A stretch of DNA of 64,000 nucleotides. Origin: Psychrobacter sp. GTDB lineage: Bacteria; Pseudomonadota; Gammaproteobacteria; Pseudomonadales; Moraxellaceae. Both the position numbers and the translations under genes were made by a program. The notes below the pieces were generated by a model. That model had not been told where the DNA came from. It did not search any database and saw nothing but the letters and a program-made list of their open reading frames with translations. Of the stretch, positions 1 to 7,367 are shown piece after piece; the stretch's first letter is position 1, and each line of letters starts with the position of its first letter. The stretch spans positions 527-64,526 of the forward strand of contig JAGLBE010000012.1 of NCBI GenBank assembly GCA_018260445.1, written 5' to 3'.

Positions 1-96
1 CAAGCCGAGCAGCCCATTTTGATGTTTTGCCGTACCGGAAACCGCTCTAATGGGTTATATGAAGCGGCCAAACAGCGTGATATGCTGGATGATTAA
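1..96 (+). CDS. C-terminal end of a Blh-like protein tyrosine phosphatase (partial)
   Basis: Only the last 31 residues lie in the window; the gene starts upstream of position 1. The reading frame ends with TAA at 94-96. The visible part carries CRTGNRS, which fits the phosphate-binding loop (C-x5-R) of the small phosphatase or sulfurtransferase domain known from beta-lactamase hydrolase-like (Blh, DUF442) proteins, where the usual form is CRTGTRS. The Cys would be the nucleophile and the Arg would bind phosphate. Family assignment rests on this one motif and on the short C-terminal helix after it, so the substrate cannot be named. Confidence 0.6.
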   Translation, partial: QAEQPILMFCRTGNRSNGLYEAAKQRDMLDD

Positions 97-132
97 TGGG
101 TTCTTTGTTAATTTGGTCTGGTGTTCATTGAG

Positions 133-1016
133 TCACAAGGTGTCATTAGCAACATACCCCTCACACACTGCCAGCAGCTGCGCCCGTCCAAAATTTGGAT
201 GGGCGTTTGCCGCTATCACCATCTCGATAATCACACTCGGCAATTTGGGCAAGGCAAATGGCAATGGATTATTCGCTTCGGTCAATAGGATTAGTTCGCC
301 TGCACTGCAATCGGCCACCACCGTTATCCCTTGCCCTGCCAGCACCAAGCTTGTTATCGCCCCCACACTGTTGCTACTACACACCACTTGACTGCTGACA
401 TTTATCTGACTGAGCCCCTGCACCGCAGCATGATGAAACTGGCAACTTTTTCAAACAAGATTAGCGGCACGCTACCTAAAGCGCGATACGTTTGAGCCAG
501 TTTATCGCCGTCGCCATTAAATGCCCACACCCCGTCACTTTTTTCTAAATACTGCCCTGCCACCTTGGCCGATGAGCGAGATACAATCGCAGTGTCTATC
601 GTGCCTGCTGCCAACATCTCTTGCAGATTGGTTGAATTGTTGCAATGAATTTGAATCGGCATGTTGGGCACAACCGCTTGTATCGACGTCACAATTTTAG
701 GCAGGATATGCGCCGCATAATCATCTGGGCAGCCCAGTTGCAACGGGCGTATAATTTGCTGGCTGCCCTGCATTTGGCGTATCACATCATCATGCAGGCT
801 TAAAATATGACTGGCATAACCCAGCAAAAACTTACTATCTTCGGTTAATTCAAGCGCCCTACCAACCTGTATAAACAAGGGCTTGCCGGTTTGCTCGGCT
901 AGCTTTTGCATCTTTTGACTCACCGCACTTTGGCTACGATGCACCTGCTTTGCCGCTTGCGTATAGCTGCCGGTTTCAACCACTGCAACAAAACAGCGGA
1001 GTGATTCTATATCCAT
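133..1016 (-). pseudogene. LysR-family transcriptional regulator, frameshifted
   Basis: The N-terminal part (402-1016) has the typical LysR winged helix-turn-helix (residues 1-60, with SYTQAAKQVHRSQSAVSQ) and the first half of the effector-binding domain. The C-terminal part (133-423) continues in another frame and completes the effector domain. Joined, they give about 290 residues, the normal length for the family. Restoring one base near 435-441 would turn the reading ASFIML into ASFHHAAVQG and fuse the two frames, so a single-base deletion explains the break. It lies divergent to the glutathione S-transferase gene at 1319, a common arrangement for a LysR protein and its target. It could be a true pseudogene or a sequencing error. 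Confidence 0.8.
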
Positions 1017-1318
1017 AAGGTGTCAACTTGTTAAACTGGCTTTGTTCAAATACTTATACCAAATCTGAAAATTAAGATATCGAGGAAAACGAGTGCAAAC
1101 GCTACAAATGATAGGTTTAGCGAGTTTGACAAAGATAGGTTATTTTTCAGAAGAGGTATTAACCTTACTTTAGCACAGCCAAACCCCTAATATTTAAAAT
1201 CCTATTGCTCGAATTTCTGATAGCTACTATCAGCATTTTGCGTTGGTACAGGGTAAGTGATAACGGCATACTAAACTCTGATTCACAACAACCCAGCTAT
1301 GCAAAGGAGTCCCACAAC
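1017..1318. other. Divergent intergenic region between the LysR gene and the GST gene
   Basis: About 300 bp with no convincing gene. It should hold both promoters. The 8-bp string GATAGGTT occurs twice, at 1112-1119 and 1133-1140, 21 bp (two helical turns) apart, which would suit a LysR-type binding site, but I cannot show this. A possible upstream start for the GST frame lies at 1205 but lacks a ribosome binding site. Confidence 0.35.
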
Positions 1319-2083
1319 ATGAACACCCCTCTACTGCTCATCGGCAATAAAAACTATTCATCCTGGTCACTACGCGGCTGGTTATTGCTCAAAGCGTTTC
1401 ATATTGAGTTTGACGAGCAACTTATCCAACTGTTCCAACCGACCTTTAAACCTAGTGTGCAGCAATATTCAGCAGCGGGCAAAGTACCTTTATTGGTGCT
1501 GAACCCTGAAGCACCTTCTGCCAAGCAGGTGGTGATATCCGAAAGCCTAGCCATCGGTTTATTTACCAATGACTATCTCACCGATGTGGATATTTGGTCG
1601 GGCAAACCCAAGTCCGTATTGCTTGACGATGATGTCGCCTTACAACAACAGCGTGCTGTTTGCCAAAGTATCGTGAGTGAGATGCACGCAGGCTTTATGG
1701 GCGTTCGCAGTGAGATGCCCATGAACATCCGAGCCACCGCTAAAGTGACACCGAGTGATGCTTGTTTGGCCGACCTTGCCCGTATCGAAGCCATTTTTGC
1801 GCAAGGTTTGGGTAGCGATGCTTATAAGAGCAGTCAAAATAACTATCTGTTTGGCGAGTTCACCCTTGCTGATGCCTTTTTTGCCCCGGTTATTTTCCGC
1901 TTGCAAAGCTATGTTGACCACTCAAACGTTAGCTTAACAGCGACAACGCGGCAGTATATGGACGTGATGCTTAATAATCCACATATGCAGCAATGGCGTG
2001 AGGCCGCCTTGCAAGAAACACGAATTTTGGCGGAAGATGAAGCGGGTGAGATTGTCAGTTTGGCAGGGGTGTTGGGGGGTTAG
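1319..2083 (+). CDS. Glutathione S-transferase family protein
   Basis: A 254-residue cytosolic protein. The N-terminal thioredoxin-like domain (about residues 1-90) begins with NKNYSSWSLRGWLLLK, a signature of one bacterial GST group, in which the Ser residues of SSWS are likely to touch the glutathione thiol. GKVPLLV holds the family's cis-proline and SESLAI the glutathione-binding Glu-Ser pair. The all-helical C-terminal domain follows, with FTLADAFFAPV as the conserved N-capping region. The frame is open from 1205, but AAAGGAG at 1303-1309 sits 9 bases before the ATG at 1319, and the domain begins there, so I chose this start. The natural substrate is not predictable. The neighbouring LysR gene may have regulated it. 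Confidence 0.9.
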   Translation: MNTPLLLIGNKNYSSWSLRGWLLLKAFHIEFDEQLIQLFQPTFKPSVQQYSAAGKVPLLVLNPEAPSAKQVVISESLAIGLFTNDYLTDVDIWSGKPKSVLLDDDVALQQQRAVCQSIVSEMHAGFMGVRSEMPMNIRATAKVTPSDACLADLARIEAIFAQGLGSDAYKSSQNNYLFGEFTLADAFFAPVIFRLQSYVDHSNVSLTATTRQYMDVMLNNPHMQQWREAALQETRILAEDEAGEIVSLAGVLGG

Positions 2084-2314
2084 ACTGCTTTAGCACTGGC
2101 TAGTTAAGGTTTTTTTTAGTACATCTATAATGGATAGTGGCTAAATATAATCACAATAAAGCAAAACCGTTCAAATATAACTGCTTTAATGCAATGATAA
2201 TTGGTCTGATGCAATATGGACCACATATCATCGGTTGCAATGTCTACTCTATAAAGTCTGTTAATTCTACAAAGCCTCAAATGGGTTATATCGCTTCATG
2301 GCATAATGAAACCT

Positions 2315-2358
2315 ATATATTGCTTTTAATATAAAGCAACTAATATATTGCTATTAAT
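2315..2358. promoter_or_regulatory. Operator-like repeats upstream of the XRE regulator
   Basis: Two 16-bp direct repeats that differ at one position lie at 2315-2330 and 2343-2358, 28 bp apart start to start. The first overlaps a perfect palindrome, TGCTTT-6 bp-AAAGCA, at 2321-2338. The block ends 21 bp before the start codon of the repressor-like gene at 2380. This is the usual position of an autoregulatory operator, so self-repression is a reasonable inference. Confidence 0.45.
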
Positions 2359-2379
2359 GGATAATATAAGTTACCCATC

Positions 2380-2700
2380 ATGACCCTACTTACCCAGCTT
2401 AAAGCCCGCCGTAAAGCTTTAAGCTTAAAACAAAGCGATATGTATCTGCGGGTGGGTATTTCTCGCCAGCAGTATCAGTATATAGAGTCCAAAGGCAATC
2501 ATCGCCTTGATACTTTAAGTTTGGTAGCCGAGGGTTTGGACTGCCAATTGATGCTCATCCCAAAAGATAGCCTTAAACAGGTCACCGCTTTACTTAATAG
2601 TGACAATCCAGAACATGCAAAGTATGCGCAAAGCCAACAAGCCCATGATGACTTGGTCAATAATCCTTGGCAGGGGATATTGGATGACCTTGCCGATTAG
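2380..2700 (+). CDS. XRE-family HTH regulator, HipB-like, without a partner
   Basis: A 106-residue DNA-binding protein. The helix-turn-helix covers roughly residues 12-50: a first helix with LKARRKALSLKQSDM, the recognition part GISRQQYQYIES, and LDTLSLVAEGL. This pattern resembles the antitoxin half of HipBA-type modules, which represses its own operon and neutralises the HipA kinase. The C-terminal 40 residues are polar and acidic. No hipA follows: the next gene is a convergent transporter on the other strand, and only a 27-codon ORF (2709-2792) intervenes. It may be a solitary regulator or the remains of a toxin-antitoxin pair. The HTH is certain; the HipB link is moderate. Confidence 0.75.
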   Translation: MTLLTQLKARRKALSLKQSDMYLRVGISRQQYQYIESKGNHRLDTLSLVAEGLDCQLMLIPKDSLKQVTALLNSDNPEHAKYAQSQQAHDDLVNNPWQGILDDLAD

Positions 2701-2795
2701 GCCATAGCATGACAGGCATAAAAGTTTGCTTACAAAATATTGGCGATAATTGCATCGTGATTTTAAGGTTTGAAAAGCCAAGACTTGGTTAGCGC

Positions 2796-2833
2796 CCACA
2801 AAAAACCACCCAAGCCAATAACCAAGGTGGTTT
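2796..2833 (-). terminator. Intrinsic terminator for the symporter gene
   Basis: The 8-bp perfect stem AAACCACC (2803-2810) / GGTGGTTT (2826-2833) is followed, read on the minus strand, by a T run. It lies just downstream of the minus-strand symporter gene and may also stop transcripts from the XRE gene on the plus strand. Confidence 0.75.
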
Positions 2834-2869
2834 GTTCATCCACACTAACTTAGTCTTTTTGCCTACCGT

Positions 2870-4333
2870 TTACTTGCCGTCTAGCGTATCTTGCATCGCC
2901 TTCTTCCCCCAAGCACTCAAATCAATATCCAATTTTTCATACTCTTGCGCATCAAATAACGGCTCTTTGACACCCGCTTTGAGTTGCCCAGCAAAGTCAT
3001 CGAGCAAACGCTTGGCTCGTGGGAATAACATGATTAGCGCCAGTAAGTTTGCCAATGCCAAGACGCCCATTAACGGGTCAGCGAAGAAGAATACTGTGGT
3101 GGCGGTTGGCGCGACAGCCCCAATAAACAATATCGCAATCACCACCAAGCGCAAAATAAACGTGGCCGGTTTGATATTCTGTTTTACCAAAAAATTAATG
3201 GCATTTTCGCCCATATAATAGTTATACATGATAGAGCTTAAGGCAAACAACAACAGCGATATGGTTAACACATACTGTGACCAATCCCCCAACTGATTGG
3301 TTAACGCTTGCTGGGCAAGCACAATACCATCCACCTCAGCACCCGGTTGATACACCCCGCTTAGCAAGATCATAAAGGCGGTGACACTACACACAATCAT
3401 GGTATCTATAAACACCGATAACGACTGCGAAATCCCTTGACTCACAGGATGGGTGGCATAAGCCGTTGCGGCAATATTGGGGGCTGAGCCTAGGCCCGCC
3501 TCATTGGAAAATAAGCCACGTTTAATCCCTTGCTCAATCGCCACACCAATACCCCCACCAACCACTGCCTCAAACCCAAAGGCATTCTTAACAATGGTCA
3601 CGATTAACGCTGGCAGCTCGGTGATGTTAAGCACGATCACCAGTAGCGCCATAGCCACATAGATAAGCGCCATAATAGGTATGACAATATCAGCAGCTTT
3701 TGCGATACGCTTGATGCCACCAAACACAATAAACCCGCCCGCAATCACCAGTAGTAGGCCCGATATCCAGCGCTCAATATCAAAACTCTCTAACGCCGAG
3801 CCGGCTACGGTATTGCCTTGAAATGCCACAAAACCAATAGAAAACGACAACAGTAAGGAGATGGCATAGATAACCGCTAGCCAGCGATAATCCTTGCCTA
3901 GACCGTGCAAAATATAGGTTGCAGGCCCGCCCCGAAAGTTGCCCTCATTATCGGTACGCTTATACAGCTGTGCCAAGCTACACTCAACGATACTAGTCAT
4001 CATGCCAATTAGGGCCACGCTCCACATCCAAAAAACCGCACCTGGGCCACCAATTGAGATAGCCACCGCAACGCTGGCAATATTGCCACCGCCCACTCGT
4101 CCGCCAATTGAGACGAGTAACGCTTGCCGGGGCGTGATGCCTTTATCGCCAATTTCTGTGTTGCGCAAAACGGCAAACATACGGCTAAAGTATCTAAACT
4201 GGGCGAATCGACCCACTATCGTAAACAATAGGCCAAATATCACCAGCATCGGTACCAGCGACCAGCCCCAGGTTAAATCGCCAATTTTAGTGAAAAAGGT
4301 TTCAATATAGTGCATAACGTCCACAGCCATCAT
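2870..4333 (-). CDS. Sodium:alanine symporter family protein (AGCS)
   Basis: A 487-residue inner-membrane transporter with about ten to eleven hydrophobic segments. It belongs to the alanine/glycine:cation symporter family, which takes up alanine or glycine with sodium or protons. Diagnostic stretches are SIGGRVGGGNIASVAVAI near residue 90, the following GGPGAVFWMW, and GLFSNEAGLGSAPNIAATA in the middle, which matches the family's conserved cation and substrate-binding region. The C-terminal tail is hydrophilic. The start ATG at 4333 has a second in-frame Met next to it. The gene is transcribed alone and ends in the hairpin at 2796-2833. Exact substrate preference is not visible. Confidence 0.9.
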   Translation of the reverse strand: MMAVDVMHYIETFFTKIGDLTWGWSLVPMLVIFGLLFTIVGRFAQFRYFSRMFAVLRNTEIGDKGITPRQALLVSIGGRVGGGNIASVAVAISIGGPGAVFWMWSVALIGMMTSIVECSLAQLYKRTDNEGNFRGGPATYILHGLGKDYRWLAVIYAISLLLSFSIGFVAFQGNTVAGSALESFDIERWISGLLLVIAGGFIVFGGIKRIAKAADIVIPIMALIYVAMALLVIVLNITELPALIVTIVKNAFGFEAVVGGGIGVAIEQGIKRGLFSNEAGLGSAPNIAATAYATHPVSQGISQSLSVFIDTMIVCSVTAFMILLSGVYQPGAEVDGIVLAQQALTNQLGDWSQYVLTISLLLFALSSIMYNYYMGENAINFLVKQNIKPATFILRLVVIAILFIGAVAPTATTVFFFADPLMGVLALANLLALIMLFPRAKRLLDDFAGQLKAGVKEPLFDAQEYEKLDIDLSAWGKKAMQDTLDGK

Positions 4334-4534
4334 CCTTTAAGCATTTTGGTCTCTAAAGGCAAAGTGCAAAACAGCAAATAAGAAAGTCGGCTATAAAGTC
4401 ATAAATTATTTCGTTAAATCAGTGTCTTAGAACCAAAACCTAACACAGGTAACATAAACTATAAGACGTTTTTTTATGTGAACTACTTCTCTGGGGATTA
4501 TGATAGTGTTTAACGTTAGCCTGCTGATAAAATC

Positions 4535-4575
4535 AAAAAACCACCGCAACTAGCATTAGCTGCGATGGTTTTTAA
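4535..4575 (-). terminator. Intrinsic terminator for ahpF
   Basis: A long stem with one mismatch, AAAAACCACCGCA (from about 4536) pairing with TGCGATGGTTTTT (to 4573), has A and T tracts on either side. It lies about 45 bp after the ahpF stop codon and is likely to work on the minus strand. Confidence 0.65.
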
Positions 4576-4617
4576 GTTTGTGACTCATAACATCTATAAC
4601 ATGGCTTACTAACAAGT

Positions 4618-6204
4618 TTACTGCATCACAAGGTATTCAAACGCACTCAATGCCGCTTTAGATCCCTCACCCATGGCAATATTAATCTGCTTAAACGGTA
4701 CCGTGGTCACATCGCCGCAAGCAAAGATACCTCGGCGCGCGGTTTTACACGCCTCATCAATCTCAATTTCGCCAAAGCGGTTCATGTCCACAAAGCCTTT
4801 GACGAATGCCGAATTGGGCACCAGTCCAATTTGCACAAATACCGCAGATAAATCAATCTCTTTAATCTCACCACTGTTGCGGTCTTGATAAACAATTGAA
4901 CTTACCTTACCATCAGTCGCTTTAATCTCTTGGGTCGCCGCCGAGGTGATAAAGGTAATATTGTCTTTCGACTTGGCTTTGTTAATCAGCACTTGGTCGG
5001 CTTTGAGGCTATCGGCAAATTCTAACACGGTCACATGGCTAACGATACCGGCCAAGTCTAAGGCCGCTTCGACGCCGGAGTTACCACCGCCCACCACCGC
5101 AATATCTTTACCTTTAAAAAACGGGCCATCACAATGGGCGCAATACGCCACGCCACTACCCACATACTCATCCTCACCCGGCACGCCAAGCTTACGCCAC
5201 TGTGCGCCTGTGGCTAGGATAATACTTCGGGTCTCAAAACGCTCGCCGGTGTTGAGCTGTACGGTGTAATTCTCATCCTGGGTTTCACCCAATTCTTTCA
5301 CCGTCACATGCTCTTTTACTGTAATGTCGTACTCGTTTAAGTGAGCGACAAAGTTGGCAGAAAGCTCAGTGCCCGTGGTTTCGGGCACGGATATTAGGTT
5401 TTCAATACCTTGGGTGTCTTTTACTTGTCCACCAATGCGGTCTGCCACCACCGTCACTTTTAAACCTTTACGCGCGGTATAAATCGCCGCCGCTACCCCT
5501 GCTGGGCCACCGCCAATAATGGTCACATCTTGACGCTCTAAGGATTCACCGTCAGTATCATTAGGGTTAGTGGCTGCTAACAAATCCGGAAACTGTGTTT
5601 GCAATTTATCAATGATGCGTGCGGTGTCCACCTTGCCGTTTAAAAAAGGTTTGCCGTTTAAAAAGACAGCAGGCACGCCTTGAATGTTATTAGCATCAAC
5701 CTGCTCTTGAAACAACGCCCCATCAATCATCTCATTGCTGATGTTGTCATTGAGCAGGGCAAACTGGTTTAAGCCTTGCACCACCTCTGGGCAGTTATGG
5801 CAAGATAATGAAATATAGGTTTGAAACTGTAACGGTTGAGCGATGCGTTTCACCAGTTTTTGAATACCCTCGTCGAGTTTTAGGGTATGGCCACCCGATT
5901 GCAAAATCGCCAATATCAATGAGGTAAACTCATGACCACCTGGGATACCGCTAAAGACGATACCGGTGTCCATGTTGTCGCTGCCATTGGCAGAGGCTAT
6001 TTTAAAGCTGATGGGGCTAGGCAGCGTGTCATCTGTCACCTTAGGGTCAAAGTTAATATTGTCCGTCGTGCCGGCAATTTTGGTTAAAAAGTCGATTAAT
6101 TCTGCCCGTTTGCTGTGTTCGCCACTACCCATAACAAAGGTAATGGGGCGAGTCATTTTTTCACTATAACTTTTTACCGCATCTAATAAACCTTGGTCTA
6201 ACAT
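4618..6204 (-). CDS. ahpF: Alkyl hydroperoxide reductase subunit F
   Basis: A 528-residue flavoenzyme that passes electrons from NADH to the peroxiredoxin AhpC for the removal of organic peroxides and H2O2 in the cytosol. The N-terminal domain with two thioredoxin folds carries its redox pair CHNC at residues 135-138. The FAD-binding motif GGGPAG is at 231-236, the thioredoxin reductase-like CAHC pair at 355-358, and the NADH-binding GGGNSG soon after. Length matches the E. coli protein closely. The partner gene ahpC is not adjacent: upstream is a 580-bp gap and then a gene on the other strand, so ahpC must be elsewhere. A terminator follows the gene. Confidence 0.97.
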   Translation of the reverse strand: MLDQGLLDAVKSYSEKMTRPITFVMGSGEHSKRAELIDFLTKIAGTTDNINFDPKVTDDTLPSPISFKIASANGSDNMDTGIVFSGIPGGHEFTSLILAILQSGGHTLKLDEGIQKLVKRIAQPLQFQTYISLSCHNCPEVVQGLNQFALLNDNISNEMIDGALFQEQVDANNIQGVPAVFLNGKPFLNGKVDTARIIDKLQTQFPDLLAATNPNDTDGESLERQDVTIIGGGPAGVAAAIYTARKGLKVTVVADRIGGQVKDTQGIENLISVPETTGTELSANFVAHLNEYDITVKEHVTVKELGETQDENYTVQLNTGERFETRSIILATGAQWRKLGVPGEDEYVGSGVAYCAHCDGPFFKGKDIAVVGGGNSGVEAALDLAGIVSHVTVLEFADSLKADQVLINKAKSKDNITFITSAATQEIKATDGKVSSIVYQDRNSGEIKEIDLSAVFVQIGLVPNSAFVKGFVDMNRFGEIEIDEACKTARRGIFACGDVTTVPFKQINIAMGEGSKAALSAFEYLVMQ

Positions 6205-6227
6205 AGTGCTGTCCTCATCGGTTATCT

Positions 6228-6255
6228 GTTAATTGTTAATTGTTAATTGTTAATT
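6228..6255. repeat. Four tandem copies of the heptamer GTTAATT
   Basis: Four perfect 7-bp units lie directly upstream of ahpF and abut the palindromic element at 6256. They are AT rich and could vary in number between strains. Confidence 0.8.
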
Positions 6256-6388
6256 TAGGACTTACGCAAAAACGATATTACCTTGTCAAAAACGACTGGT
6301 AACTATTTTTGGAACGACTTCGCTCTATCTCTAGACGATTCAAAAATAGTTGCCAGTCGTCATATCTTGTTAAAATGTGTAAGTCCTA
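6256..6388. mobile_element. 133-bp palindromic MITE-like element
   Basis: Perfect 10-bp terminal inverted repeats TAGGACTTAC (6256-6265) and GTAAGTCCTA (6379-6388) enclose a second, longer inverted repeat: CGACTGGTAACTATTTTTGG on the left matches, at 19 of 20 positions, the reverse complement of the right half around 6341-6360. There is no coding capacity. A TA at each outer end would fit a TA target duplication. A diverged relative lies at 54244-54316. I read it as a non-autonomous transposon remnant that could form a strong RNA hairpin in the ahpF leader. Confidence 0.7.
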
Positions 6389-6785
6389 TAATTGGTAATT
6401 GTCTGATTGCATGCTGCTATTATCAGGGGTTTAGCCCTAAACAACAAGCCGGTTAACCTCAATATTATGATTTATAAAACCAAACATAAAACTCATTAAG
6501 CACTGTAATACTCAATTATAAATGACTGCCTAGGTGGCATTTTTGCGGCAATATACGCTATTTATCCTAATTTATCCTGTTTTCGGCATGGTCAAGCGCC
6601 AAGATTTTGGGTACACTTTAGGTAGAAGGGAGTGCTGACTTAGAGTCAATAAGAAACGTCATAGCCCTCTCTTTTAATGGGTAGTCTATGTCATATTTTT
6701 CAAGCTACCGTTGCACTTAATGTAAGCTTATTATTAAGTGAATGTCTAAGTAACTTCTCAGCAACCCTGCAATAAGGATAATGTT

Positions 6786-7010
6786 ATGTTTCATGAACAC
6801 CGTGATTTAATTACCGAGCTTAAGCAATCTGACGCCCATTTTCAGAAGCTCTTTAAAGAGCATAACGAGTTAGATACCGAAATTGATAAGCTTGAAAACG
6901 ATGTGGTGAAGGCCAGCAGTCGAGAGAGTGAAATCGAGATGATGAAGCGGCGTAAGCTGGCGTTAAAGGATGAAATTGGCCATTATTTGGCAGAAAAAAG
7001 CAAAGCATAG
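6786..7010 (+). CDS. YdcH-like (DUF465) small coiled-coil protein
   Basis: A 74-residue, highly charged and almost entirely helical protein. The opening FHEHRDLITELKQSD and the ending with KRRKLALKDEIGHYL are characteristic of the DUF465/YdcH family, whose members are short cytosolic proteins of unknown function. AAGGATA lies a few bases before the ATG and supports this start. The gene stands alone between the ahpF leader and rnr, with a perfect hairpin after it. No enzymatic residues are visible. The family call is firm; no role can be given. Confidence 0.85.
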   Translation: MFHEHRDLITELKQSDAHFQKLFKEHNELDTEIDKLENDVVKASSRESEIEMMKRRKLALKDEIGHYLAEKSKA

Positions 7011-7083
7011 GTATTGTATCGGTCGTTACAGGGCGCTATTGTCACTCTACACAGCCTCGCACCTAGCTCAAGCGTACAACTCT

Positions 7084-7113
7084 GCAAAACCTTGTCTTTG
7101 GATAAGGTTTTGC
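7084..7113. terminator. Hairpin after the YdcH-like gene
   Basis: A perfect 10-bp stem GCAAAACCTT (7084-7093) / AAGGTTTTGC (7104-7113) with a 10-base loop lies 74 bp downstream of the YdcH-like gene. Only GGATTTTAT follows, so the T tract is weak. It is a probable but not ideal terminator. The rest of the gap up to rnr (to 7367) shows no gene. Confidence 0.5.
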
Positions 7114-7367
7114 GGATTTTATAGCGCCTAGGACCTCTTTTATCAAGCTTTTAGCAAACCTTGTCGCAAAAAGTCAGCACATCACCAACTGCTCGATCGC
7201 CCCCAATCCATCTTTTACATTCATTAACCGAGCCTATCTTATCAGCCCGTACTTATTTGGGTTTAATGTATGGTAATATATGGCTAATTATATCTAGGCA
7301 TGCCCAAATTAGGGGCAATTGACCTCATTACTCCCCATTCAATAAACGATAAAAGACACGGTACTCT

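Noticed and set aside
2137-2334. 65-codon ORF upstream of the XRE gene
   Set aside because: Start has no ribosome binding site, composition is not protein-like, and its 3' end overlaps the operator-like repeats.
2709-2792. 27-codon ORF after the HipB-like gene as a possible HipA remnant
   Set aside because: The residues do not match the HipA N-terminus beyond chance, and it is too short to judge.
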